Shown piece after piece: positions 16,463 to 25,515 of a DNA stretch of 64,000 bases. The notes under the pieces are model-generated. The model worked only from the letters and a program-made list of their open reading frames with translations. It did no database searches and was not told the origin of the DNA. Positions within the stretch are counted from its first letter, which is position 1. Every line of letters begins with the position of its first letter. This stretch comes from Bradyrhizobium sp. B124 (GTDB lineage: Bacteria > Pseudomonadota > Alphaproteobacteria > Rhizobiales > Xanthobacteraceae), in NCBI RefSeq assembly GCF_038967635.1, contig NZ_CP152413.1:4461001-4525000 (forward strand), in the 5' to 3' direction. The position numbers were made by a program, and so were the translations under genes.

Positions 16463-18532
16463 ATGAATTCTGCCGTAATGCCGTCGGGCCGGTCCCCTCT
16501 CGTTGCTGGGCTCGCGTTGCTGCTGGCAGTCCTGACGAGCGGATGCAGAGCGGACGACGTTTCCATCAACGTTGAGGGCACGCGCACGAGCATTCCCGGC
16601 GAGCAAGCGACGCTCAAGGCCGCCTCGCTCGCTGAGGCAATCGAATTCGTGCGGAAGGATGGGAAAGAGCGCACCACGCCGGTGACGTACATGATCAACC
16701 TGCCTGCCGAAGCCCAGATCCTGGGTCAGCCTCTTACCATTTCCGGTCCCGAACCGCCCGCGGGCTCCCGCATCATCATCCGCGGCGCGCCCGGCGGCAC
16801 CAGGATATCAGGAGCGACCTTCGTACAGAACCATCTCAAGCTGTCGCGCTCCAGAGACGGGCGATACGAGTACGCATTGCCGTTTTCCGAATTGCCCGGC
16901 GAAACCGCGCAGAAGCTGCTGAGGAAGCTCTCGACCATAACGCCGAGGCAATTGATGATTCGAGTCAACGGCAAGACGCGCCTGCAATCCACAAGGTGGC
17001 CCACCAGCGGCTTCCTGCCGGTGGTCGAGATCGCCGGCGATCCGCGGAGCAGCACGGCGACCATGGCGTTCGCTGATCTGCCGGACGGGGTGCGCCGCTC
17101 CCCCGACCTCTGGATCGGCGGATACCTCACCGATTCCTATCTCTTCGTGAACGCACGGGCCCTTGCCGTCGATTCGAAGGGCGTGCTGACGGATCGAAAC
17201 AGGCTGAGAGCAGACGGCAAGCCTCCCGAGAGGCTGTATTTCTACAATCTGGCAACCTTTGCCCAATGCAACTCGTTTTTCTACGACGCGTCGGCAAGAA
17301 CGCTGAACTTCTGCTCCGAGGAGCCGATCGAAACCCTCGAGGTGCCGGTGCTCGACACCCTGCTGGCGGTTTCCGGCTTTCATAATTTGACCGTCCGAGA
17401 TGTCGTCTTCGAACTCGCCATCGAGACCGCCGTGACCGTGCGCGACAGCGTCGCGATCAATTTTTCGAACGTCATCGTCCAGCTGGCGGGCGCCGATGGA
17501 ATTGCCTACACGAACTCCAGCGACTCCCGGATCGATCATGCGAGCATTCGCGCCGTCGGCAGGCGCGGGGCGTGGCTGTCCGGAGGCGACCGCGCCAGCC
17601 TGACACCGGGACACATTTCGATCGAGGATAGCAGCATCCAGGACTTCTCCCTGGTTTACCGCACCTTTGCTCCGGCGGTGCAAATGGACGGGGTCGGAAT
17701 GAGCGTGCGTCGAAGCGTCATCTTCAACGGACCGCAGTTCGGAATCCTCTATTCCGGGAACGATCACGTCATCGAAGATAACCTGTTGGCTCAGCTTGTT
17801 ACCGAAGCGGGCGATTCAGGATTCATCTACAGCGCGCGCGACTTCACCAGCCAAGGCACCGTCATTCGCCGAAACGCCTTGCTTGGGACGGGCGGACGGT
17901 ACTTCAACGACGCCCGGGGGATTTATCTTGATGAGTTTTCGAGCGGGAATCTCGTCACCGACAACGTCATCGTGGGTATCCCCTACGGGATACTGATGAA
18001 CGGCGGTAAGGATAACAAGTTACTATCAAACCTCTTCATTCTAAGTTCGCCGTCGATTTGGGGGGCCGCATTGGGATATGCATCGTGGTGGCAGGTATGG
18101 CGAAACGATCATATGCAAGTTCCGGGTGGGCTCAGTGTTCGGAATTTGTACAGCTTGCCCGTCGACAAGGAGCCTTGGACGAGCCGCTATCCCGAAATTG
18201 CCGGTTACAAGCATTCGGACCTTCTCCGACCCGAACGAAATCTGATCGAGGGAAACAAGTTCATGGGTGCCGGGTCCATCACGGCCTTTGACGGCGATAT
18301 CCCCACGGCCGAGGTCCGAAACAACAGTGCCGTCGTGTACCGGGGCAGCCTCCAGCTTCTCGAGCGCATGCGCAACTGGATTGCGCCGTCGCAACTCGAC
18401 GAGACCCTCGCGCTCGTCTCGTCCGAACTCGATCGCCATGGCTTGACCGAGCACATTCCATTGCGTGCGCCGGATCGGGCCGGGGCGCAGCTGCCGGGGG
18501 ATCGCTTTGCAACGCTGTCCGAGTTCAAATGA
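16463..18532 (+). CDS. Parallel beta-helix lipoprotein of the exopolysaccharide locus
   Basis: A 689-residue envelope protein. The N-terminus is a lipoprotein signal (SPLVAGLALLLAVLTSGC) with lipobox LTSGC. The middle (about residues 270-540) is a series of short beta-helix coils such as HNLTVRDVVFELA, DHVIEDNLLAQLV and SGNLVTDNVIVGIPYGILMN, as in pectate-lyase-like parallel beta-helix proteins. Such proteins in polysaccharide loci often act as lyases, epimerases or hydrolases on the polymer. No catalytic residues can be assigned by eye. I chose the ATG at 16463 because it places the signal peptide at the start; a longer frame from 16301 overlaps the divergent secreted gene. The stop overlaps the next gene by 4 bp (ATGA). 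Confidence 0.82.
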   Translation: MNSAVMPSGRSPLVAGLALLLAVLTSGCRADDVSINVEGTRTSIPGEQATLKAASLAEAIEFVRKDGKERTTPVTYMINLPAEAQILGQPLTISGPEPPAGSRIIIRGAPGGTRISGATFVQNHLKLSRSRDGRYEYALPFSELPGETAQKLLRKLSTITPRQLMIRVNGKTRLQSTRWPTSGFLPVVEIAGDPRSSTATMAFADLPDGVRRSPDLWIGGYLTDSYLFVNARALAVDSKGVLTDRNRLRADGKPPERLYFYNLATFAQCNSFFYDASARTLNFCSEEPIETLEVPVLDTLLAVSGFHNLTVRDVVFELAIETAVTVRDSVAINFSNVIVQLAGADGIAYTNSSDSRIDHASIRAVGRRGAWLSGGDRASLTPGHISIEDSSIQDFSLVYRTFAPAVQMDGVGMSVRRSVIFNGPQFGILYSGNDHVIEDNLLAQLVTEAGDSGFIYSARDFTSQGTVIRRNALLGTGGRYFNDARGIYLDEFSSGNLVTDNVIVGIPYGILMNGGKDNKLLSNLFILSSPSIWGAALGYASWWQVWRNDHMQVPGGLSVRNLYSLPVDKEPWTSRYPEIAGYKHSDLLRPERNLIEGNKFMGAGSITAFDGDIPTAEVRNNSAVVYRGSLQLLERMRNWIAPSQLDETLALVSSELDRHGLTEHIPLRAPDRAGAQLPGDRFATLSEFK

Positions 18533-19665
18533 CCAAGAAGCGTGTTCTGATCGTCTATCGTTCCTTCTTTCCGTCGTTGTCGCATCTCGGACCCGCCACG
18601 GCGATCCGCAATCTCATGCACAACATGTCGGAAGATTATGATTTCCATCTGGTGACCCTCAACCACGATTTCACCAGTGGCGCCGCCATGTTCGAAACGC
18701 CCGTTCATCGCGAGCGGATGGGGGCTGCCACGGTGGAGTATATTCCAACGGGGCTAACCGGCCTGCGCATTCTCTTCGACCGCGTCAGGGAGGACTTCGA
18801 CGTCGTCGACATTCAGTGCGCCTTCGATCCGCTGGTCGCGATTCCAGCTCTCATCCTGAAGCGCCTGGGATTTCTGAGGGGCAAGCGCGTCTTTCACACG
18901 CCGCACGGTATCTTCATGGATGTGATCATGTCCGCGTCCGCCCTGAAGAAGCGGCTGTTTTGCCGCCTCACCGATTTGACCGGCCTCTATCGCGGGGTCG
19001 TTCACCTCGCGGGGTCTCCCGCAGAAGAGCATGATATCCGCCGCAACCACCTCCGCCGCCAGGAGGTGCTGATGGTTTCGCAATTCGTCGAGAGCGGAGC
19101 GCCTCGACCGACCAAGAAAGAAAAGCCGCCGGGACAGCTCAGAATGGCGATGGTCGGCCGGGTGACGGTGCAGAAGAACGTCACCTTTGCGCTCGACGTC
19201 GTGCGCCGCCTCGCCGTCGCGTCCTCGCTCGATATCTTCGGCGAGGTTGATGACAGTTCTTATGCGCAGCAATGCGTCGAGATGGCGCGAGCCGGGACCG
19301 GACAGTGCGACGTGACGTTCAAGGGAAACCTGCCCAAGGAGGAACTGTTCAAGCGGCTGGCGGATTATGACGTCCTGCTGCATCCGACGCTGGGGGAGAA
19401 TTTCGGTCATTCGATCGTGGAGGCATTGACGCTCGGGCTGCCGGTGCTGATCAGCGACAGGAGCCCCTGGACAGACGTCGCGGCGAGCAACGCGGGCTGG
19501 GCACTGTCGCTTTCAGAACCGGCATCCTTCGTCGAGAAACTCGAGGCGATTCACGCGATGGGACCGAAGGAGTGGTCCGCGCTGAGCGAGGGAGCCCTTC
19601 GCTACAGCCGGGCAACCTTCGACGGCCAGGCAACGTCCGAGCGATATCGACAGGCGTACGGTTGA
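18529..19665 (+). CDS. Group 1 / GT4-type glycosyltransferase
   Basis: A 378-residue GT-B enzyme expected to add a sugar from a nucleotide donor to the growing lipid-linked repeat unit at the cytoplasmic membrane face. Residues 1-25 hold a Gly-containing acceptor loop (YRSFFPSLSHLGPATAIRNL). The C-terminal half starts with RMAMVGRVTVQKNVTFALDV and carries LHPTLGENFGHSIVEALTLG, the E-x7-E donor motif of the family, near residue 285. It overlaps the lipoprotein stop by 4 bp, which indicates translational coupling. Sugar specificity cannot be read from sequence. Confidence 0.92.
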   Translation: MTKKRVLIVYRSFFPSLSHLGPATAIRNLMHNMSEDYDFHLVTLNHDFTSGAAMFETPVHRERMGAATVEYIPTGLTGLRILFDRVREDFDVVDIQCAFDPLVAIPALILKRLGFLRGKRVFHTPHGIFMDVIMSASALKKRLFCRLTDLTGLYRGVVHLAGSPAEEHDIRRNHLRRQEVLMVSQFVESGAPRPTKKEKPPGQLRMAMVGRVTVQKNVTFALDVVRRLAVASSLDIFGEVDDSSYAQQCVEMARAGTGQCDVTFKGNLPKEELFKRLADYDVLLHPTLGENFGHSIVEALTLGLPVLISDRSPWTDVAASNAGWALSLSEPASFVEKLEAIHAMGPKEWSALSEGALRYSRATFDGQATSERYRQAYG

Positions 19666-19704
19666 GTTCCGGGTCGTGTGCTTGAGGAAGAGGAATTCCG
19701 CAAA

Positions 19705-20442
19705 ATGCAATTGATCACCATCCAGAAGGGCGTGTTTTGCGCACTTCGTCCGTCGCTGTGGCGGCTACTGAGCATGCGGATAGCTCCCGCCATCGAGCAC
19801 AGGGAGGCTCTGTCGCGCCTTTCCTTTCAGACGGTCGTGGATGTCGGCGCGAACAGGGGGCAGTTCGCGGTGATGGCGCGGCGGCTGTTTCCGCAGGCGC
19901 AGATCTACTCCTTCGAGCCCCTGTCGGAGCCGGCCACCCGCTTCACCGAAGCTCTCTGCAAGGATGACAGGGTCCGGCTGTTTCCCTGCGCCATCGGCCC
20001 GACGTCCGGGCAGGCCAAGATCTACGTCACGAGCAAGGACGATTCTTCGTCGCTCCTGAAACCGGGATCCGCCCAACGCGAAATATTCGGGGAACAGACC
20101 GCGCGAATGGATGAGATCGCCGTTCGCCGGCTGTCGGACTGTCTGGAAGCGGGCGCCATCCGGGGGCCGGCGCTCCTGAAGGTGGACGTTCAGGGCGGTG
20201 AATTGGACGTCCTGGAAGGATCTGCCGATCTCATTAACCAATTCGAAGCGCTGTACATCGAGTGCTCGTTTATCCATCTCTATGAGGGCCAACCGCTGTT
20301 CGGCGATATCTCGCGCTGGACGGAGGCACATGGATTTCGGCTGGGAGGTGTATATAATCAGTACGTTGATCCGCAGCATGGCCCGGTGCAGGCGGATTTT
20401 CTTTTCCTCAAGACTGCCCCCGCTGGGGCCGGCCCGCGATGA
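19705..20442 (+). CDS. FkbM-family methyltransferase of the exopolysaccharide block
   Basis: A 245-residue SAM-dependent methyltransferase. It has VVDVGANRGQFAVMARRLFP (motif I), IYSFEPLSEPATRF and LLKVDVQGGELDVLEGSADL, the FkbM hallmarks. It probably O-methylates a sugar of the repeat unit, since methylated hexoses and uronic acids are known in Bradyrhizobium exopolysaccharides. I chose the ATG at 19705, which has GAGGA ten bases upstream, over an in-frame GTG at 19678. The stop overlaps the polymerase start by 4 bp. A second FkbM gene at 3346 lies outside this block. Confidence 0.88.
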   Translation: MQLITIQKGVFCALRPSLWRLLSMRIAPAIEHREALSRLSFQTVVDVGANRGQFAVMARRLFPQAQIYSFEPLSEPATRFTEALCKDDRVRLFPCAIGPTSGQAKIYVTSKDDSSSLLKPGSAQREIFGEQTARMDEIAVRRLSDCLEAGAIRGPALLKVDVQGGELDVLEGSADLINQFEALYIECSFIHLYEGQPLFGDISRWTEAHGFRLGGVYNQYVDPQHGPVQADFLFLKTAPAGAGPR

Positions 20443-21779
20443 GACTACCGGTCTTCGTCACAGAGAATCTCGCGATTCTGCGCAACCTCGCGAAGGGGGG
20501 CGTATTCAACGCGGCAGGGCTCGGCTTCAGCTTCTATGTGGTTGCAATCTGCTATCCCGGCATCAAGGCGACGCCGGCCCAGCTGATGGATTTGCGCAAC
20601 GGCCTTACCACTCAGGCTGATGTTGGAGGGTTCAGCCTACTCATCGCGGTACCCGCGCTCTTGCTGGGCTTGTTGGTATTCGCCCGTCACGGTGCGTACG
20701 CGGCGATCCGCCGATCGCAGCCGATTCTGATCTTCCTCCTGATCTACTCCGGCCTGATCGTTCTCGCGTCGGTGGCTGCAGCCGAATTCATCGAGTCGTC
20801 AGGGCAAATTGTCCAGTACGTCGTCACGCTGGGAGCATTCCTGCTTTGTCTCTGCTTTTGGCAGGCGCCTGCGCAGAGCGTGGACGACGCGCTCGCGATG
20901 GGATTTCTGGCGCTGGCCGCATCCCTCAGCGCCGCCGCGATTGTTCAGGGATTTCACGAGTATCGATGGGTCGGTCTGATCCACCCTAATCACTATGCCA
21001 GATACGCCTACATTGCGTTGGTGCTCCACTCTTTGGTGGTAAAGCGTGTGAGCTTGCCTGTATTTGTGATTTGCTTCGGCGCAACTTACGTAGTCAGCGC
21101 GCGAACCATTATGATAGGCACGCTCTTATTTTACCTTGGGTATCTCGCCTTTGCGAACTACCGAGCGCTCTTCAGTCGCGCGCAGCAAATCATGAACGTT
21201 CGCATGTTCGCAACCTTCATGATGACGCTCCCAGTCGCGCTTGTGATCCTGCCCTTCTTTACCGACACCGACCGGCTGATTGACAAGGTCACGAACGATC
21301 TGGCGCTGTTCGATCCCAATCGAGGAATTCTTTCGGGATTCACCGGTCGTACCGAATCGTGGAACACGTTCTTCGAGACGATCGACCAGTATGTGTTCTT
21401 CGGATACGGCTTCCGTTCCAGCCGATACAATCTGCACGCGGTCCATAGCGGCATCTTGTCTTACTTCATGGACTTCGGCCTACTGCTCGGTGGCCTCTTA
21501 CTGCTCGTTGTCGCCGGCCGCGGGCTCTATCTGGTCTGGATCGGCACGAAGCACAGTGATCGCAGGACGTTGCTCTGCGGGCTGGCGGTCCTGTCCACGC
21601 TGCTGATCCAGTGGTTTGAGCCGGACAATTTCAATATCGGTTTTATAGGTTCTTTCTTCTTCATGCTCTTTCTGGCGTACACGCCTTCGGCAAGACGGCG
21701 GTATGCGTCGACTCCCCTGCGTCATGCGAGGTTGCCGCAAGGGCAGCCATCACTACAGCCTGCGGCCGATGTCTCTTGA
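20439..21779 (+). CDS. O-antigen polymerase/ligase-type membrane protein (Wzy-like)
   Basis: A 446-residue inner-membrane protein with about ten to twelve hydrophobic segments and a large hydrophilic loop near residues 285-330 (GRTESWNTFFETIDQY, then GYGFRSSRYNLHAVHSGILS), as in the O-antigen ligase/polymerase superfamily. Wzy proteins join flipped repeat units on the periplasmic face. It is coupled to the FkbM gene by a 4-bp overlap and sits upstream of the methyltransferase, acyltransferase and flippase genes. A second protein of this superfamily is present at 28556, so which one polymerises and which might ligate or serve another polymer is unresolved. Confidence 0.85.
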   Translation: MRLPVFVTENLAILRNLAKGGVFNAAGLGFSFYVVAICYPGIKATPAQLMDLRNGLTTQADVGGFSLLIAVPALLLGLLVFARHGAYAAIRRSQPILIFLLIYSGLIVLASVAAAEFIESSGQIVQYVVTLGAFLLCLCFWQAPAQSVDDALAMGFLALAASLSAAAIVQGFHEYRWVGLIHPNHYARYAYIALVLHSLVVKRVSLPVFVICFGATYVVSARTIMIGTLLFYLGYLAFANYRALFSRAQQIMNVRMFATFMMTLPVALVILPFFTDTDRLIDKVTNDLALFDPNRGILSGFTGRTESWNTFFETIDQYVFFGYGFRSSRYNLHAVHSGILSYFMDFGLLLGGLLLLVVAGRGLYLVWIGTKHSDRRTLLCGLAVLSTLLIQWFEPDNFNIGFIGSFFFMLFLAYTPSARRRYASTPLRHARLPQGQPSLQPAADVS

Positions 21780-21812
21780 TCATCAGCGCAGTTCAATGTC
21801 GGATCCCTTCAT

Positions 21813-22565
21813 ATGCCGCTAGATCATTTGCAGTCCTGCAAGGAAATTGTTCGCCACGTATTGTTCCGCCTTGGTGCGGACGAAATCATCAATATCGCGA
21901 GGCGCGTGCGTGGTCGTGATACGAGCCACATGCGTAAGGCTCAGCTGGATGAGGTTTTTTCAGATATCTACGTAAACGGAACCTGGATCGAAAATGCGGA
22001 GCAGGTGAGTCTCTCGGGCCTGGGTTCTTCGCCGATGGCTACCGACACATTGACCCGTCAGCTCTCACAGTTCTTGCGAGATGTCGGATGCACCAGGCTC
22101 GTCGATATCGGCTGTGGCGACTTTAACTGGATGTCTCGAGTTGCCGGCGAGTTCGATTACCTCGGTATCGACATTGTCCCGTCGTTGATCGCTTCTCACA
22201 ACGAGGTCCACGCGAATTCCAGGAGGCGCTTTGCCTGTATGGATGCAACGAAGCAACCCCTCGAACGCTGGGGCGACGTAGTGATATGCCGTGAAGTACT
22301 TTTCCACCTCTCGTTCAAAAATGCTCTTGCGCTCCTTAACAACATCAAGTCCGCCGGCTTCAAGTACGTCTTGCTGACCAGCGACAGTTCCGTGTGGTTC
22401 AATTCCGATATTCGGGACGGAGACTTCCGGAGAATCAACCTGATGCGGTCTCCATTCGGACTTCCTGCTCCGAAGTTCGAGCTGAGGGACGATGGGGTTT
22501 CGGGCGGGCGAATACTCGCCGTATGGGATGCCGGTGCCCTGAATTCGATTTCCGGTACTGAGTGA
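21813..22565 (+). CDS. Class I SAM-dependent methyltransferase
   Basis: A 250-residue methyltransferase. Motif I is RLVDIGCGDFNWMSRVAG near residue 95, followed by YLGIDIVPSLI and, near 150, DVVICREVLFHLSFKNALAL. This is a small-molecule or sugar methyltransferase type distinct from FkbM. It starts 33 bases after the polymerase stop. Position implies a role in decorating the polymer or a precursor; substrate unknown. From here to the flippase the sequence looks somewhat richer in A/T than its neighbours. Confidence 0.85.
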   Translation: MPLDHLQSCKEIVRHVLFRLGADEIINIARRVRGRDTSHMRKAQLDEVFSDIYVNGTWIENAEQVSLSGLGSSPMATDTLTRQLSQFLRDVGCTRLVDIGCGDFNWMSRVAGEFDYLGIDIVPSLIASHNEVHANSRRRFACMDATKQPLERWGDVVICREVLFHLSFKNALALLNNIKSAGFKYVLLTSDSSVWFNSDIRDGDFRRINLMRSPFGLPAPKFELRDDGVSGGRILAVWDAGALNSISGTE

Positions 22566-22637
22566 TGTCCGTTCGTCAAAATTTAATATCGCCGTTACCG
22601 GCCGTAGCCGTTTCCATAGTTTTAGGAGCGCATTGAA

Positions 22638-23309
22638 ATGTTGAAGGCGGGCATTCAAGTTTTGTTGTTCTTCATACCTTGGTCACTTCGGCGCTGGGCC
22701 TTGAATAATCTCTTCGGTTTTTCGCTTGATGCGAACTCTCGCATTGGCCTTTCGATTGTCCTTGCTGATGAGGCTTCTTTAGCGAAGGGAGCCTCCGTCG
22801 GTCATTTCAACTACGTCGGACGTCTCGACAACCTCGAAATGCATGAAGGAGCGATGATTGGAAATTTCAATTGGATCACCGGGCTTTCCCGAAAGTTGAA
22901 CTCTCCATTCTTCAAGAAGAACCCAGGGCGGCGATCGGAGTTGCTGATGAAGCGTGCGAGCCTGATTGCACACCAGCACTATATCGATTGCTCCGATCGA
23001 ATCGAATTCGGCATGTACAGCGGACTTGCAGGAGTTCGCTCGCAATTGGTCACGCACGGCATCGAGCCGCTGTCGTGTAGGCAGACTTGCTCACCAATTA
23101 TCGTCGGCGACTATACGATGGTTGGATCAGGCTGTCTTATTACGAAGGGCGTCAAGATTCCCAACTGCTGTTTGGTCAGCGCTGGTTCGGTTGTGAGTCA
23201 TCTAAAGCCGGAATCTTACTCGCTCATTGCGGGAAATCCCGCGGTTCATGTTCGCAAGGTGCCAGAGACAGCAAAGTTCTTCTCGCGCACAGACGCAATC
23301 ATCTATTGA
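22638..23309 (+). CDS. Left-handed beta-helix (hexapeptide) acyltransferase
   Basis: A 223-residue protein with imperfect hexapeptide repeats (IGLSIVLADEASLAKGASVG, then IIVGDYTMVGSGCLITKGV and NCCLVSAGSVVSHLK), the trimeric LbetaH fold of O-acetyltransferases. A hydrophobic N-terminus (LLFFIPWSLRRWALNNLFG) may attach it to the membrane. It probably acetylates a sugar of the repeat unit using acetyl-CoA. The ATG follows TTTAGGAGCGCATTGAA, a good ribosome site. It lies between the methyltransferase and flippase genes, all in one direction. Confidence 0.85.
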   Translation: MLKAGIQVLLFFIPWSLRRWALNNLFGFSLDANSRIGLSIVLADEASLAKGASVGHFNYVGRLDNLEMHEGAMIGNFNWITGLSRKLNSPFFKKNPGRRSELLMKRASLIAHQHYIDCSDRIEFGMYSGLAGVRSQLVTHGIEPLSCRQTCSPIIVGDYTMVGSGCLITKGVKIPNCCLVSAGSVVSHLKPESYSLIAGNPAVHVRKVPETAKFFSRTDAIIY

Positions 23310-23344
23310 TTGCGAACTAGGTTGCATCGCATGCGCTGGTCGAT

Positions 23345-24637
23345 ATGAAGCCAATATTGTTATCGACGCTTGCGGGGTGGCTCGCGAGGCTGCTCGCAAT
23401 TCTGTTGAATCTGGTGGGCACTCCGATGGTTCTCGACAGGCTGGGACCATCGCGATTCGGTCTGCTCCTTGTTATTCTAAGTATCAGTTCGTGGATCGGG
23501 TTTGCCAATGTCGGCATGGGACGAGTGATCGCAAATGTCGTCGCTCGAACTCGCCGGAGCGCGAGTGCCTTCAAGACTGAAACCGTGTCGCTTGCTGCGG
23601 TGCTCGCAGCAGGTCTCAATCTCATGTTATTTGGAATTGCAGCAGTTGCCCTGATGATTTTCATGTGGCTGGTGCCGCTGAATGAGGTGATTCTCGCAAA
23701 CTACGGCGAGTTTATTGCAACGATTCTGGTCGTGTTTTTCGGCTTGGCCCTGTGGTTCTTCCTCTCGATCTTTGAGGGAATAGATGCCGGGCACCATCAG
23801 CTGCATCGACTGTATCTGTTCCAGCTGGCGAGTTATGTACTGTCGTTCGTGTTGCTGCTGTTTGTATTTCCGACCCATCCATCGATCGTCTTCGCCGCTG
23901 TCCTTCTCAGTCTCGGTTTTTTACCGGGTTCAGTCTTCCATGCGCTGGACGTCGTTCGCCGGAACCGGAATCTGTTTTCAAGCGACTGGAGGTGGAGACC
24001 CCGGATCGCCCGGCGCCTGCTGCTGAGCTCGCTCGACTTCACCATCATTAGCCTCGGGATAGGGATTTTATATCAACTTGCTACCGGACTCTTCGGTTTC
24101 ATGGCGGGGCCAGACGCTGTCATCGAACTCGGAATATTCATGCGGTTGATGCAGTCCTATGGAGGGCTCGTCATCGCCTTTACGTATCCCTTGTCAAATA
24201 TCGTCGCGACAAAGCTCAAAATGCGGGACGATTTGTCGGCCACGCGGATCGTGCGCCTCAGTGGGATCATGCTGCTGGCAGGATCTTGCCTGGCAGGAAC
24301 GGGCTTCTGGCTGTTCGGTAATTTTGCGCTGTCAATCTGGCTGCGTACGACGATCGAACTTGATCATCTGTTTTTGACGGGAGCATCGCTGCTCATCGTT
24401 CTGAGCGCCTTGCAGTTCTTCTTCTCCGCCTTGCTGATCGGTACGTCCAATATCAGGGAAGCAGCGAGGCTGCAGGTATGGCAGTCGTTGATCTATGTGC
24501 CGATTGCTTGCGTTTTCTTCAAGATCTGGGGCCAGGAGGGCGTTCTGCTCGCCATGGATGCTGTGATGTGTGTGGGTGTTGCTATCATGATCAGATTTGT
24601 TCGGGGCCACTCCGTGCTCAGGGCAGCGATCGCGTGA
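23345..24637 (+). CDS. Polysaccharide flippase (Wzx/MATE-like)
   Basis: A 430-residue integral membrane protein with about twelve transmembrane segments, starting LLSTLAGWLARLLAILLNLV and with the early motif GTPMVLDRLGPSRFGLLLVI typical of polysaccharide-biosynthesis exporters. Wzx proteins flip undecaprenyl-linked repeat units to the periplasmic face for Wzy. It is the last gene of the forward block and the only flippase in the window. The 115-bp gap after it separates it from the converging block. Confidence 0.87.
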   Translation: MKPILLSTLAGWLARLLAILLNLVGTPMVLDRLGPSRFGLLLVILSISSWIGFANVGMGRVIANVVARTRRSASAFKTETVSLAAVLAAGLNLMLFGIAAVALMIFMWLVPLNEVILANYGEFIATILVVFFGLALWFFLSIFEGIDAGHHQLHRLYLFQLASYVLSFVLLLFVFPTHPSIVFAAVLLSLGFLPGSVFHALDVVRRNRNLFSSDWRWRPRIARRLLLSSLDFTIISLGIGILYQLATGLFGFMAGPDAVIELGIFMRLMQSYGGLVIAFTYPLSNIVATKLKMRDDLSATRIVRLSGIMLLAGSCLAGTGFWLFGNFALSIWLRTTIELDHLFLTGASLLIVLSALQFFFSALLIGTSNIREAARLQVWQSLIYVPIACVFFKIWGQEGVLLAMDAVMCVGVAIMIRFVRGHSVLRAAIA

Positions 24638-24752
24638 TTGCAACTGGCGGGCAGGAAGCTTCCACTACGATTTTTGATGATCGCTATCCTGCAAGTAGCT
24701 CTCCCGGGATGTGCTGGTCGGACGGGGCGAATGTCACGTCGCGTTGCGCGTT

Positions 24753-25511
24753 TCAGCGAACGACCACGGACGTCCCCGGAATATGAGCGTCGATACCCTT
24801 GCGCGCGAGTTGAACTGCAAACAGCTGCCGGTTCCTGGTTGGGACCGCGCCCATCCGGCTCACCAGTTCGGCTTGGTGAGGTCGAGCCGCGCCAAGGAAT
24901 ATCTCGATCGCCTCCGCATACAACTCGCTTCGCAGAAGCAAGCAGAACTCGTCTATCACCTTGGATTGGAGCGCTTCGGGAAGGGCTGGAAAGATGGCGA
25001 AGGCTGCGCGGTTTCTGGGAATCGCGAGCCAGCCCTCGTTAGGACCGACCTGGTACGACATGTCGAGGTAGCGAAGGTATTCCTGTCGGAGTCCCACGCG
25101 AAGGCTTTCGATCTGAAACAGCGAAAACCATAGATACGGATCGGAGGGCAAGCATGACAGCGCTTCCACGACGATGTTTCTGCTGCGCTCGAGGCGGGCG
25201 TCTGTTTCCGATGATGCGTCGAACTGCCCCCGGACAATCGCCAGATCTACAACAGCCGTATCGTGGGCCGCGGTAGCATTGCAGCGGACCGGGCTACCAG
25301 CCTCGCGATAAAGCCGGAGCTTCTCTTCCAGCCGGTCGACCGGGAAGGTCTCTCCGCGAACAATGCGGTTCGCGAATTGCTCCAATGGCAGTTGTCGCCA
25401 AAAGGTCGGCAACGTGATGGCTGACCAAGCCACCCCGCCCAGTCCCAGGACGGCCGCAAGCAGACACGTGATACCAGTCGCGGCTGCACCGGTGAGATCG
25501 CCACTCCTCAA
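24753..25511 (-). CDS. Membrane-anchored helical protein of the exopolysaccharide operon
   Basis: A 252-residue protein with an N-terminal transmembrane segment (GITCLLAAVLGLGGVAWSAI, about residues 13-32) and a helical periplasmic part with TPR-like spacing (SDPYLWFSLFQIESLRVG, RNRAAFAIFPALPEALQ). I do not know the family. It begins with a TTG four bases after the stop of the Wzc-type kinase, so it is the last gene of that transcript. A role in polymer assembly or chain length is suggested only by position. Confidence 0.7.
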   Translation of the reverse strand: MRSGDLTGAAATGITCLLAAVLGLGGVAWSAITLPTFWRQLPLEQFANRIVRGETFPVDRLEEKLRLYREAGSPVRCNATAAHDTAVVDLAIVRGQFDASSETDARLERSRNIVVEALSCLPSDPYLWFSLFQIESLRVGLRQEYLRYLDMSYQVGPNEGWLAIPRNRAAFAIFPALPEALQSKVIDEFCLLLRSELYAEAIEIFLGAARPHQAELVSRMGAVPTRNRQLFAVQLARKGIDAHIPGTSVVVR

Positions 25512-25515
25512 CGAT

